Below are positions 52,974 to 61,436 of a stretch of DNA of 64,000 bases, in pieces. How positions within the stretch are numbered: the stretch's first letter is position 1; each line of letters starts with the position of its first letter. This DNA comes from Streptomyces sp. NBC_01408 (lineage in GTDB: Bacteria; Actinomycetota; Actinomycetes; Streptomycetales; Streptomycetaceae): NCBI RefSeq assembly GCF_026340255.1, contig NZ_JAPEPJ010000001.1:62001-126000 (forward strand), given 5' to 3'. Position numbers and translations under genes: made by a program. The notes below the pieces were generated by a model. It did not search any database and had not been told where the DNA came from. It was given only the letters and a program-made list of their open reading frames with translations.

Positions 52974-55241
52974 TTGAGGTCCACCCCCCAGCGGCGCGCC
53001 ACTGCGGCCGGCGCGCTCATTGCCGCGGCAGCACTGCTCGCCGTAGGCATACAGACCGGCACCGCCACCGCCGACGCCACCGCGTCCCAGGCCGGCACCG
53101 CCGTCCAGTCCAACCCGGGCGCGGCCAACCGGGTACTCAGCGCTTCGGAGCGTGCGACGCTCCTCGCCGAGGCCAACTCGACCACCGTGCAGGCTGCCAA
53201 GGCCCTGGGCCTCGGCAGCGGCGAGAAGCTGGTCGTCCGCGATGTGGTCAAGGACGCGGACGGCACCACGCACACCACCTACGAGCGCACCTACGACGGC
53301 CTCCCGGTCCTCGGCGGCGACCTCACCGTTCACGCCAAGGACGGCGTGACCAAGAGCGTCACCAAGGCCACGCACCACGAGATCAAGGTCGCGGACACCG
53401 ACGCCACGGTCACCCCGGCGGCAGCCGAGAGCCAGGCCGTCTCCGCCGCGGGTGCCGAGGGCTCGAAGGAGGCCAAGGCCTCCAAGAACGCCCGCAAGGT
53501 GATCTGGGCGGCCGAGGGCGTTCCGGTCCTCGCGTTCGAGACCGTCGTCGGCGGCATCCAGCACGACGGCACGCCGAACGAGCTGCACGTGGTGACCAAC
53601 GCCAAGACCGGCGCGAAGATCACCGAGTGGCAGGCCATCGAGACCGGCACCGGCAACACCATGTACAGCGGCCAGGTGACGCTCGGGAGCTCGCAGTCGG
53701 GCAGCAACTACACGCTGAACGACGCCACCCGCGGCGGCCACAAGACGAACAACCTCAACCGCGGCACCTCCGGCACCGGAACCCTGTTCTCCGGCCCGGA
53801 CGACACCTGGGGCAACGGCCTTCCGGCCAACCTGGAGACGGCCGCCGCCGACGCCCACTACGGCGCGCAGGTCACGTGGGACTACTACAAGAACGTGCAC
53901 GGCCGCAACGGCCTGCGCAACGACGGCGTCTCCCCGTACAGCCGCGTCCACTACGGCAACAACTACGTGAACGCGTTCTGGGACGACTCCTGCTTCTGCA
54001 TGACGTACGGCGACGGTGACGGCAACGCCAAGCCGCTCACCTCCACCGACGTCGCGGCCCACGAGATGACCCACGGCCTGACCTCGGTCACCGGCAACAT
54101 GACGTACAGCGGTGAGCCCGGCGGTCTGAACGAGGCGACCTCCGACATCTTCGCCGCGGCCGTCGAGTTCTACGCCAACAACCCGCAGGACGTCGGCGAC
54201 TACCTGGTCGGCGAGAAGATCGACATCCGCGGCAACGGCACCCCGCTGCGGTACATGGACAAGCCGAGCAAGGACGGCTCGTCCAAGGACGCCTGGTACT
54301 CGGGCATCGGCTCGATCGACGTCCACTACTCCTCGGGCCCGGCCAACCACTGGTACTACCTGGCCTCCGAGGGATCCGGCGCCAAGGTCGTCAACGGCGT
54401 GAGCTACGACTCGCCGACCTCCGACGGCCTCCCGGTCACCGCGATCGGCCGCGACGCCGCCTCGAAGATCTGGTTCCGCGCGCTGACCACCGGTCTGTTC
54501 CGGTCGAACACCAACTACGCGGCAGCCCGTACGGCCACCCTGCAGGCCGCCGCCGACCTGTACGGCGCCGGCTCGACCACGTACAACAACGCGGCCAACG
54601 CCTGGGCGGCCATCAACGTCGGCCCCCGTGTGGTGAGCGGCGTCACGGTCACCAACCCGGGCAACCAGACCACCGTCACGGGCAGCGCGGTCAGCCTGCA
54701 GGTCCAGGCCACCAGCACCAACCCCGGCGCGCTGAGCTACGCGGCCACCGGCCTCCCGGCCGGCCTGTCGATCAACTCCTCGACCGGCCTGATCTCCGGT
54801 ACGGCCTCCACCGCGGGCACGTCCAACGTGACCGTCACGGTGACCGACTCGCAGAGCAAGACGGGCACGGCGGCGTTCACCTGGACGGTCGGCACCTCGC
54901 AGCCGAACGTCTTCGAGAACACCACCGACTACGCGATCGCGGACAACGCGACCGTCGACTCCCCGCTCACCGTGAACCGCACGGGCAACGCGCCGAGCAC
55001 CCTCAAGGTGGACGTCAACATCGTCCACACCTACATCGGTGACCTGAAGGTCGACCTGGTCGCCCCCGACGGCACCCTCTACAACCTGCACAACCGCACC
55101 GGCGGCAGCGCGGACAACATCGTCAAGTCCGTCACGGTCAACGCCTCCTCCGAGGTCGCCAACGGAGTGTGGAAGCTCCGGGTCAACGACAACGCGAACC
55201 TCGACACCGGAAAGATCGACAGCTGGAAGCTCACCTTCTGA
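52974..55241 (+). CDS. Secreted M4 family metalloprotease with P domain
   Basis: 755 aa. I start at TTG 52974, because GGAG lies six bases upstream; the frame 18 bases earlier has no site. Signal RSTPQRRATAAGALIAAAAL. Propeptide with FTP and PepSY parts up to about residue 215. Catalytic thermolysin fold: zinc motif HEMTH (His363, Glu364, His367) and third ligand Glu387 in GGLNEATSD, the same spacing as thermolysin; a later SIDVHYSSGPANHWYYLASEG part holds the transition-state His. An Ig-like/He-PIG domain (about 555-640) and a C-terminal P/homo-B domain (about 645-755, VNRTGNAPSTLKVDVNIVHTYIGDL region) follow. It digests proteins outside the cell. Confidence 0.95.
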   Translation: MRSTPQRRATAAGALIAAAALLAVGIQTGTATADATASQAGTAVQSNPGAANRVLSASERATLLAEANSTTVQAAKALGLGSGEKLVVRDVVKDADGTTHTTYERTYDGLPVLGGDLTVHAKDGVTKSVTKATHHEIKVADTDATVTPAAAESQAVSAAGAEGSKEAKASKNARKVIWAAEGVPVLAFETVVGGIQHDGTPNELHVVTNAKTGAKITEWQAIETGTGNTMYSGQVTLGSSQSGSNYTLNDATRGGHKTNNLNRGTSGTGTLFSGPDDTWGNGLPANLETAAADAHYGAQVTWDYYKNVHGRNGLRNDGVSPYSRVHYGNNYVNAFWDDSCFCMTYGDGDGNAKPLTSTDVAAHEMTHGLTSVTGNMTYSGEPGGLNEATSDIFAAAVEFYANNPQDVGDYLVGEKIDIRGNGTPLRYMDKPSKDGSSKDAWYSGIGSIDVHYSSGPANHWYYLASEGSGAKVVNGVSYDSPTSDGLPVTAIGRDAASKIWFRALTTGLFRSNTNYAAARTATLQAAADLYGAGSTTYNNAANAWAAINVGPRVVSGVTVTNPGNQTTVTGSAVSLQVQATSTNPGALSYAATGLPAGLSINSSTGLISGTASTAGTSNVTVTVTDSQSKTGTAAFTWTVGTSQPNVFENTTDYAIADNATVDSPLTVNRTGNAPSTLKVDVNIVHTYIGDLKVDLVAPDGTLYNLHNRTGGSADNIVKSVTVNASSEVANGVWKLRVNDNANLDTGKIDSWKLTF

Positions 55242-55283
55242 CCCCACCGGGGTCCGCGTGAAGGACAGCTGAACCGCTAGACA

Positions 55284-55320
55284 CGGGGCCGCCCGGGAGG
55301 AAACCTCCCCGGGCGGCCCT
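55284..55320. terminator. Bidirectional terminator after the M4 protease
   Basis: CGGGGCCGCCCGGGAGG / CCTCCCCGGGCGGCCCT with one bulge and an AAA loop, 43 bases after the protease stop. Convergent with the Gly/Asp repeat gene, so it may serve both. Confidence 0.88.
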
Positions 55321-55388
55321 GTCCCATGGGCCGTGTCCGGCCGGGACCACCGGCGCGGCGGCGCGCGGCCGAGAAGCGGGCCGGGCGG

Positions 55389-56150
55389 TCAGCCGATGGA
55401 GCGGAAGATCCGGGTGAGGAAGTCCTCCTCGCCCACCGCGCCTTCCTCACCGGTGTCGGCGACGTTGTCCCCTCGGCCGGTCTCCCCGCGGCCGCCCTGG
55501 CCCCCGTTGCCGTCGAGGTCCTCACGGGCCCCGCCCCCGCTGCCCTGGTCGCCGATGCCCTGGTCGCCACGGCCCTGGTCCGCGCTGCCCGGGTCCGCGC
55601 CGCCGAGGTCACCGCCGCCCTGGTCGCCGATGCCCTGGTCACCGCGGCCTTGGTCACCGCGGCCCTGGTCGCCGCGGCCCGGGTCCGCGCCGCCCTGGTC
55701 GCCGATGCCCTGGTCACCGCGGCCGCCGCCGTCACCGCCGCCGTCACCGCCGTCACCGCCGCCGTCACCACGGCCGTCACCGCGCCCGTCTGCCGGCCTG
55801 AAGAAGACCGCGACGACCTCCACGTCCCGCACCCGCTGGCCCGGCGCCAGGACTCTCTCCGCCCTGCCCGAGCAGCCCTGGTTGCCGAAGAGGACGGCCT
55901 GCGACCTGGTCTGGTTGACCACTTCGACGGCGGGCTCGTTGCGGGAGGTGTGCGTCAGCAGGTAGCAGGTGTCGTTGCCCGCGGGACGGATCTGCGCGCG
56001 GCGCTCGTCCCCGTCCTGCTCGAAGAACCGGTAGTGCAGCGTGCCGAGGGGGCCCCCTCCCTGGTCGTCGGCCGGCGACGGGCCGGCGGTGGGCAGGACG
56101 AGAGCGACAGCGCCGACGAACACGGCGGCGGCGGTGGTACGAAGACGCAT
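55389..56150 (-). CDS. Secreted Gly/Asp-repeat protein (GDQG repeats)
   Basis: 253 aa from ATG 56150. Signal MRLRTTAAAVFVGAVALVLP. The first half (residues 30-120) is a compact domain with two cysteines (NDTCYLLTHTS and NQGCSGRAERVL), probably a disulfide-bonded beta fold of unknown family. The second half is low complexity: RGD-containing stretches such as GRGDGRGDGG and then repeats of the type GRGDQG/GIGDQG. It ends EEGAVGEEDFLTRIFRSIG, possibly an amphipathic helix. Encoded by 15-base tandem repeats. The function is unknown; adhesion or metal binding are guesses. Confidence 0.72.
   Translation of the reverse strand: MRLRTTAAAVFVGAVALVLPTAGPSPADDQGGGPLGTLHYRFFEQDGDERRAQIRPAGNDTCYLLTHTSRNEPAVEVVNQTRSQAVLFGNQGCSGRAERVLAPGQRVRDVEVVAVFFRPADGRGDGRGDGGGDGGDGGGDGGGRGDQGIGDQGGADPGRGDQGRGDQGRGDQGIGDQGGGDLGGADPGSADQGRGDQGIGDQGSGGGAREDLDGNGGQGGRGETGRGDNVADTGEEGAVGEEDFLTRIFRSIG
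55540..55720 (-). repeat. 15-base tandem repeat encoding GDQG-type pentapeptides
   Basis: A degenerate 15-base unit around CCCTGGTCGCCGATG on the plus strand repeats about a dozen times between 55540 and 55720, inside the gene at 55389-56150. Units vary mostly by whole codons, so copy number could change by slippage without frameshift. Confidence 0.7.
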
Positions 56151-56367
56151 GGGGAGTCCGTTTCTCGGGTTCCACGGATGCCGGGTCCGGTGGCATCCGC
56201 GGGCAGCGTAGGAGCGGACAAAGGTGCAGAAACGGTTAGGCATGCTGAATACGTTCGAAGGTTCACCCTCCCGGAAGGCCCTTCTGAGCCCATCCGGCAG
56301 CGCCCGGGCAGGCCCGTACGCCCCGGCGCACCCAAAGGGTGCGGAGCGTACGGGAAGCGGCGCCGGG

Positions 56368-57855
56368 TCAGACGGAGGCGCGTTCGGGGGTCGCCCCGGC
56401 GGCCCGGCCCGCAGCGGCCGGGCGGACCAGCACCAGCGCGCCCAGCAGGCCCATCACCCCCGCGACCACGAACACCTCCCGCAGCCCGCTCGCGAAGGCC
56501 TCCTCCACCCAGCCCCGGGCGCCGTCGGAGGCCGCCAGCAGCTCCCCCGCCCGGCCGGAGGCCAGCGCCCCGGCCGTGCCCGGCGGCCGGCCCGAGCCGT
56601 CGAGCCCGTCGGCCAGCCCGGACTGGAAGACCGCGCCGAGCACCGCGATCCCCAGGGCCATGCCCAGCTGCCGCGCGGTGTTCAGCGCGCCACCGGCCAT
56701 GCCCGCCCGGTCCGGAGCCACGGCGGCCATCGCGGCGGCCGCCAGCGGCGGGATGGCGATGCCCACGCCCACCCCGGCCACCACCATCCCCGGGATCAGG
56801 GCCGGCCAGCCGTCGCCGGCGTCCAGCATCCACGCCTGGAGCAGTGCGCCCGCACCGATCAGCAGCAGTCCGCCGCCGATGGTCAGCCGGGCGGACGCCT
56901 CGTGCAGCAGCCGGCCCGCCAGCGCCGACGCGACGAAGGAGGCCAGGCTCAGCGGCACCAGCACCAGACCCGCGCCGACGGGGCCCATCCCCTCGGCGGA
57001 CTGGAGCCACAGGGACACGTACATGAGGTACGAGAACGCCGCCCCGGACAGCAGCAGTGCGGAGGTCATCACCGTGACGAAGGCCGGGCTGCGGAAGAGC
57101 GAGAGGTCCAGCATCGGACGGGAGCTGCGCAGTTCGACGAGGACGAAGGCCGCGAAGCAGGCGGCGCCCAGGCCGAGGACGCCGAGGGTGGCGGGGGCGG
57201 TCCAGCCGTGCTCGCCGGCCCGGATCAGGCCGTACGTGAGGGCGGCGGCGCCCGCGGTGAAGGTGGCCGTGCCCGGCAGGTCCAGGCCCTTGGCGTGCGG
57301 GTCGCGGGACTCGCCGACCGCCTTGAGGGTGACGTACACGGCCAGTGCGCAGACGGGCAGGTTGATGTAGAAGATCCAGCGCCAGCCGAACTGCTCGGTG
57401 AGCAGCCCGCCGATGACCGGCCCGGCCGCGGCGGCGGCGCCGTTGACCGCGCCCCAGACGCCGAAGGCGATCCCGCGGTCGCGGCCCTGGTAGGCCCCGC
57501 TGAGCAGGGCCATGGTGGTGGCGAACATGGCGGCGCCGCCCACGCCCTGGACGGCGCGGAAGGCGATCAGCGCGGCCGGGCCGCCGGCCAGGCCGCAGGC
57601 GAGCGAGGCGAGGGCGAAGACCCCGATCCCGGCGAGGTAGAGGCGCCGGCGGCCGATCCGGTCGGCGAGCGCGCCCGCACCGAGCAGCAGGGCGGCCAGG
57701 GCCAGGGCGTATATGTCCAGCACCCACTGGAGCCCGGCGAACGAGGTGTGCATGTCGGCGGCCATGTCGGGCAGGGCGACGGTCACGATCGTGACGTCGA
57801 CCAGGAGCATGAAGGCCCCGAGGCACACCGCCGTCAGCGGCAGCCACTTGCGCAT
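56368..57855 (-). CDS. MFS drug/proton antiporter, DHA2 family (EmrB/QacA type)
   Basis: 495 aa from ATG 57855 with GGAGAG upstream. 14 membrane helices. Family signatures: LDIYALALAALLLGAGALADRIGRRR with motif A at the first cytoplasmic loop, TLVDVTIVTVALP-like helix 1 (LLVDVTIVTVALPDM), motif C in helix 5 (VNGAAAAAGPVIGGLLTE). Exports drugs or metabolites using the proton gradient. A likely regulator relic of the AsnC family lies divergently just upstream. Ends with a basic region. Confidence 0.93.
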   Translation of the reverse strand: MRKWLPLTAVCLGAFMLLVDVTIVTVALPDMAADMHTSFAGLQWVLDIYALALAALLLGAGALADRIGRRRLYLAGIGVFALASLACGLAGGPAALIAFRAVQGVGGAAMFATTMALLSGAYQGRDRGIAFGVWGAVNGAAAAAGPVIGGLLTEQFGWRWIFYINLPVCALAVYVTLKAVGESRDPHAKGLDLPGTATFTAGAAALTYGLIRAGEHGWTAPATLGVLGLGAACFAAFVLVELRSSRPMLDLSLFRSPAFVTVMTSALLLSGAAFSYLMYVSLWLQSAEGMGPVGAGLVLVPLSLASFVASALAGRLLHEASARLTIGGGLLLIGAGALLQAWMLDAGDGWPALIPGMVVAGVGVGIAIPPLAAAAMAAVAPDRAGMAGGALNTARQLGMALGIAVLGAVFQSGLADGLDGSGRPPGTAGALASGRAGELLAASDGARGWVEEAFASGLREVFVVAGVMGLLGALVLVRPAAAGRAAGATPERASV

Positions 57856-57970
57856 GTTCTCTCCTCGGGGTGGGGGCCGGATCCCGGCCGCCCCGAGGTG
57901 TCAGGCACGGGCCTTGATCCCGCATCCGGAAGCGGGTCGGCGGCTGGTTTCCGCCGTCGCGGTGCCTGGG

Positions 57971-58080
57971 ATGACGGAAACCATGAACCCAGTGAAACCG
58001 GACCCCCTCGATCAAGCCTTGATCCAGGCTTTGACGACCGACGGCCGGTCCTCCTCCTCCCTCAGCCGCCTGGCCGAGGT
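57971..58080 (+). pseudogene. Relic of an Lrp/AsnC-family regulator
   Basis: From ATG 57971 (or 57983) the frame encodes LDQALIQALTTDGRSS followed by SSLSRLAEV. This is the helix-turn-helix start of AsnC/Lrp proteins (L-D-x-x-I-x-A-L-x-x-D-G-R). Similarity stops after about 37 residues, and a hairpin and the glgP gene end follow at once. A normal family member has about 150 aa. It is divergent from the drug exporter, the usual position of its regulator, so a deletion of the rest is likely. Confidence 0.6.
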
Positions 58081-58118
58081 GGGGGACGGGCGGCTGGTGG
58101 ACCCGCCGCCCGTCCCCC
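58081..58118. terminator. Terminator hairpin near the glgP end
   Basis: Perfect 13-bp stem GGGGGACGGGCGG / CCGCCCGTCCCCC. It could terminate glgP, whose stop codon lies at 58150 on the minus strand. A second hairpin at 58133-58167 includes the stop codon itself. Confidence 0.8.
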
Positions 58119-58149
58119 GGACGAGTAAGTCCGGAGTGGTGCCTGCGGT

Positions 58150-60792
58150 TCAGCGCAGGACCACTCCGTCCCCCGGACCCGCGTCACCCGGCGCCGGGCC
58201 CACGACCAGGCCCAGTTCGGCCGGGGTCGCCAGCAGCGGGTGCGCGGGCAGGATGCGGACGGTGTAGCCGAACGGCCCCGTACGGTCGAGGGCGAGCGGG
58301 CCCTCGTACACCCAGCGGCCCTCCAGGTCGGGACCGGTGGCCGGCTTGAGCGGGAAGGCCCGCGCGTCCCGGATCACGTCCTGCGGGTCCACCCGGCCGG
58401 CGACGGCCTGCACCTCCACGTCCTCTGGCGCGAGCGCGTCCAGTGACACCCGTACCCGCAGCGTGAGCGTGGCGCCGAGTTCGGCGGTGCCGTCGACGGG
58501 GGCGGCGGCCAGAGCCTCCACGTGCTCGACGGCGACCCGCGGCCAGGCGGCCCGGACCCGCCCCTTCCACCAGGCGAGGTCCCGGGCCGCCTCGGCGGTC
58601 AGGGCCCGGTGGGCGAGCGCGGCCGGCGCGTACAGCCGCTCCACGTACTCCCGCACCATCCGCCCCGCCAGCACCTTGGGCCCCAGCGAGACCAGCGTGC
58701 GCCGGACCATCTCGATCCACCGCACGGGCAGCCCGGTGCCCCCGGTCCGGTCGTAGAACCGGGGCGCGACCCGGCCCTCGATCAGATCGTAGAGCGCGTT
58801 CGCCTCCAGGTCGTCCCGGCGGTCCTCGTCGGCGCCGAGCCCGTCGGCGGTCGGGATGGCCCAGCCGAAGTCGGGCTCGAACCACTCGTCCCACCAGCCG
58901 TCCAGCACGGACAGGTTGAGGCAGCCGTTGAGCGCGGCCTTCATCCCGCTCGTCCCGCACGCCTCCAGCGGACGCAGCGGGTTGTTCAGCCAGACGTCGC
59001 AGCCCGGGTAGAGCTTCTGCGCCATGGCCATGCCGTAGTCGGGCAGGAAGACGATCCGGTGCCGCACCCGCGGGTCGTCCGCGAAGCGCACCAGCTCCTG
59101 CACGAGCCGCTTCCCGCCGTCGTCGGCCGGGTGCGCCTTGCCCGCGACCACGATCTGCACGGGCCGGTCCGGGTCCAGCAGCAGCCTGCGCAGCCTTTCC
59201 GGGTCGCGCAGCATCAGCGTCAGCCGCTTGTACGAGGGCACGCGCCGGGCGAAGCCGATGGTCAGCACGTCCGGGTCGAGTACGGAGTCCACCCAGCCCA
59301 GTTCGGCCTCGGCGGCCCCGCGCTGGCGCCAGGAGGCCCGCAGCCGGTCCCGTACCTCCTGCACCAGCTGCTCGCGCAGCACCCGGCGCAGGTCCCAGAC
59401 GTCCTGGTCGGGGATGTCGGCGACCGCGTCCCAGCGCTGGGAGCCGCCGACCGAGAGGGCGTCCTCGGTGCGGCCGGCGCCGATCTGCCGGGCGCCGAGC
59501 CGGACCACCTCGGGGGCCACCCAGGTCGGGGCGTGCACCCCGTTGGTCACGGAGGTGATGGGCACGTCGGCGGCGTCGAAGCCCGGCCACAGCCCGGCGA
59601 ACATGCCGCGGCTGACCGCGCCGTGCAGGGTGGACACCCCGTTGGCCCGCTGGGCCAGGCGCAGCCCCATCACCGCCATGTTGAACACCCCGGGGTCGCC
59701 GCCGGGATAGGACTCGGCTCCGAGTTCGAGGATCCGCTCGACCGGTACGCCGTCCAGTTCCCCGCCCTCTCCGAAGTGCCGGGCGACCAGGGCGCGCTCG
59801 AAGCGGTCGATGCCGGCGGGGACGGGGGTGTGCGTGGTGAAGACGGTCCCGGCGCGCACCGCCTCGACGGCGGCGTCGAAGCCGAGGCCCCGCTCCCGTT
59901 CCAGTTCCCTTATGCGTTCCAGCCCGAGGAAGCCGGCGTGGCCCTCGTTGGTGTGGAAGACCTCGGGGTCGGGGTGGCCGGTCAGGGTGCAGTAGAGGCG
60001 GACGGCGCGGACGCCGCCGATGCCGAGGAGCATCTCCTGGAGCAGCCGGTGGTCGCTGCCGCCGCCGTAGAGCCGGTCGGTCACCTCGCGGGCCGCGGTG
60101 TCGTTGTCCTCGACGTCGGAGTCCAGGAGCAGGAGGGGCACCCGGCCGACGCGGGCCTGCCAGATGTGCGCGTGCAGGGCGCGTCCGCCGGGCAGGGTCA
60201 GCGAGACCCGGGCGGGGGTGCCGTCCTCCTGGCGCACCAGGGCGAGGGGCAGCTCGTTGGGGTCGAGTACGGGGTAGTGCTCCTGCTGCCAGCCGTCGCG
60301 GGAGAGCGACTGGCGGAAGTAGCCGTGGCGGTACAGCAGTCCCACGCCGATGAGGGGGACGCCGAGGTCGCTGGCGGCCTTCAGGTGGTCCCCGGCGAGG
60401 ATCCCGAGCCCGCCGGAGTACTGGGGCAGGGCGGCGGTGATGCCGAACTCGGGGGAGAAATAGGCGATCCCGGCGGGCAGGGCACCCTCGGACTCGTGTC
60501 CCTGGTACCACCTCCCGCCGTTCAGGTAGTCATCGAGGTCGGCGGCGACGACGGCGAGCCGCCGCAGGAACCGGCGGTCGCCGGACAGTTCCGCCAGCCG
60601 GGCGGCGGACACGGCGCCGAGGAGCCGGACGGGGTCGCCGTCGGCGGCCTGCCAGCCCTCGGGGTCGACGGATTGGAAGAGTTCGCGGGTCTCCGCGTGC
60701 CACGACCAGCGCAGGTTGTGCGCGAGGTCGGTGAGTGGCAGCAGGGTCTCCGGAAGGACGGGGCGCACGGTGAATCGACGGATAGCCTTCAC
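58150..60792 (-). CDS. glgP: Alpha-glucan phosphorylase
   Basis: 880 aa from GTG 60792, with GAAGG eight bases upstream; a GTG three codons earlier overlaps that site. Releases glucose 1-phosphate from glycogen-like glucans. An N-terminal DUF3417 part (LTDLAHNLRWSWHAETRELFQSVDP, residues about 20-45 by their ends) precedes the GT35 fold: YFSPEFGITAALPQYSGGLG region, TNEGHAGFLGLER, HTPVPAGIDRF, TNGVHAPTW, KRLTLMLR, and the PLP lysine motif ACGTSGMKAALNGCLNLS. The stop codon lies in the loop of a hairpin. It belongs to the same glycogen system as glgX and glgE in the window. Confidence 0.96.
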   Translation of the reverse strand: MKAIRRFTVRPVLPETLLPLTDLAHNLRWSWHAETRELFQSVDPEGWQAADGDPVRLLGAVSAARLAELSGDRRFLRRLAVVAADLDDYLNGGRWYQGHESEGALPAGIAYFSPEFGITAALPQYSGGLGILAGDHLKAASDLGVPLIGVGLLYRHGYFRQSLSRDGWQQEHYPVLDPNELPLALVRQEDGTPARVSLTLPGGRALHAHIWQARVGRVPLLLLDSDVEDNDTAAREVTDRLYGGGSDHRLLQEMLLGIGGVRAVRLYCTLTGHPDPEVFHTNEGHAGFLGLERIRELERERGLGFDAAVEAVRAGTVFTTHTPVPAGIDRFERALVARHFGEGGELDGVPVERILELGAESYPGGDPGVFNMAVMGLRLAQRANGVSTLHGAVSRGMFAGLWPGFDAADVPITSVTNGVHAPTWVAPEVVRLGARQIGAGRTEDALSVGGSQRWDAVADIPDQDVWDLRRVLREQLVQEVRDRLRASWRQRGAAEAELGWVDSVLDPDVLTIGFARRVPSYKRLTLMLRDPERLRRLLLDPDRPVQIVVAGKAHPADDGGKRLVQELVRFADDPRVRHRIVFLPDYGMAMAQKLYPGCDVWLNNPLRPLEACGTSGMKAALNGCLNLSVLDGWWDEWFEPDFGWAIPTADGLGADEDRRDDLEANALYDLIEGRVAPRFYDRTGGTGLPVRWIEMVRRTLVSLGPKVLAGRMVREYVERLYAPAALAHRALTAEAARDLAWWKGRVRAAWPRVAVEHVEALAAAPVDGTAELGATLTLRVRVSLDALAPEDVEVQAVAGRVDPQDVIRDARAFPLKPATGPDLEGRWVYEGPLALDRTGPFGYTVRILPAHPLLATPAELGLVVGPAPGDAGPGDGVVLR

Positions 60793-61159
60793 GTGTTCCA
60801 CCTTCGCAGGGGATTGCGGATCGGAGCGGCCGCACCACGCTGTGCACCGCGCATCACCCCCGGAAGGCTAGCGAGGAGGGCTCGCGCCGACCATGGTGCC
60901 CCGGCCCGGCCGCCGTCCCCGCGCGGCAGCTCGGTGGATCAGCGGCGCGAGGACGGAACCGGCCCGCGGACCTCTCACGGACTCCTCGGACCGGTCCGGA
61001 ACGGTGCCCGGCCGAGCGGGTGTTGCGGTGGGCGCGGAGGGTGAATCAGCGCACGGGAGGGACCCGGGAGGTGGATGAGACGCCTGATGTCCGTACCCAC
61101 ATCAGGTAGTCCTGCCCGACTTGACGGAGCCCCGCCGGATGTCGACCCGGGGCTTCATA
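60793..61159. other. Region between glgP and glgE: no gene, two inverted repeats
   Basis: CCTGATGT (61083-61090) and ACATCAGG (61099-61106) form a perfect 8-bp inverted repeat, either a hairpin or an operator. AGCCCCG and CGGGGCT at 61128-61154 form a second hairpin. The remainder holds no recognisable gene. The glgP promoter must lie here, but no clear boxes are visible. Confidence 0.5.
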
Positions 61160-61188
61160 TTGCCCGTGCCACTACGTACGAGTAGTTA
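61160..61188 (+). promoter_or_regulatory. Candidate promoter of the glgE-treS operon
   Basis: TTGCCC at 61160-61165 and TAGTTA at 61183-61188 with a 17-base spacer. It predicts a start near 61195 and a leader of about 240 bases. Both boxes fit the housekeeping consensus moderately well. Confidence 0.5.
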
Positions 61189-61436
61189 ACCGGGCGCCCG
61201 GATTGGGCGGGGTGAGAGTGGGAAGGGCTCACCGGGTACGCGCGGTACACGCACGGCGCACCCGCCCCCTACCTCTCCCCGCCACCCGAGTGAACGCGGA
61301 CAGGAGCGGCCATGCCCGCAGCCCAGCCGTCTTCCGAGCGGCTAGAAACAGAGCGAACAGAGCGTGCACGACCAGCCGGTTCCCCGGCTGCGCTGTTGTC
61401 ACCGAGCCCTGCGAACTGCCCCCAGGTGATCCCATC

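Noticed and set aside
55540..55720. Possible CRISPR array because of regular repeats
   Set aside because: The repeats are 15-base coding units without spacers, in frame within a secreted protein gene.
58522..61044. 840-codon open frame antisense to glgP
   Set aside because: It is a shadow of glgP, with no motif of its own.
61203..61436. In-frame N-terminal extension of glgE
   Set aside because: Low-complexity Arg/Ala sequence; the active-site numbering fits S. coelicolor GlgE without it, and a ribosome site precedes ATG 61437.
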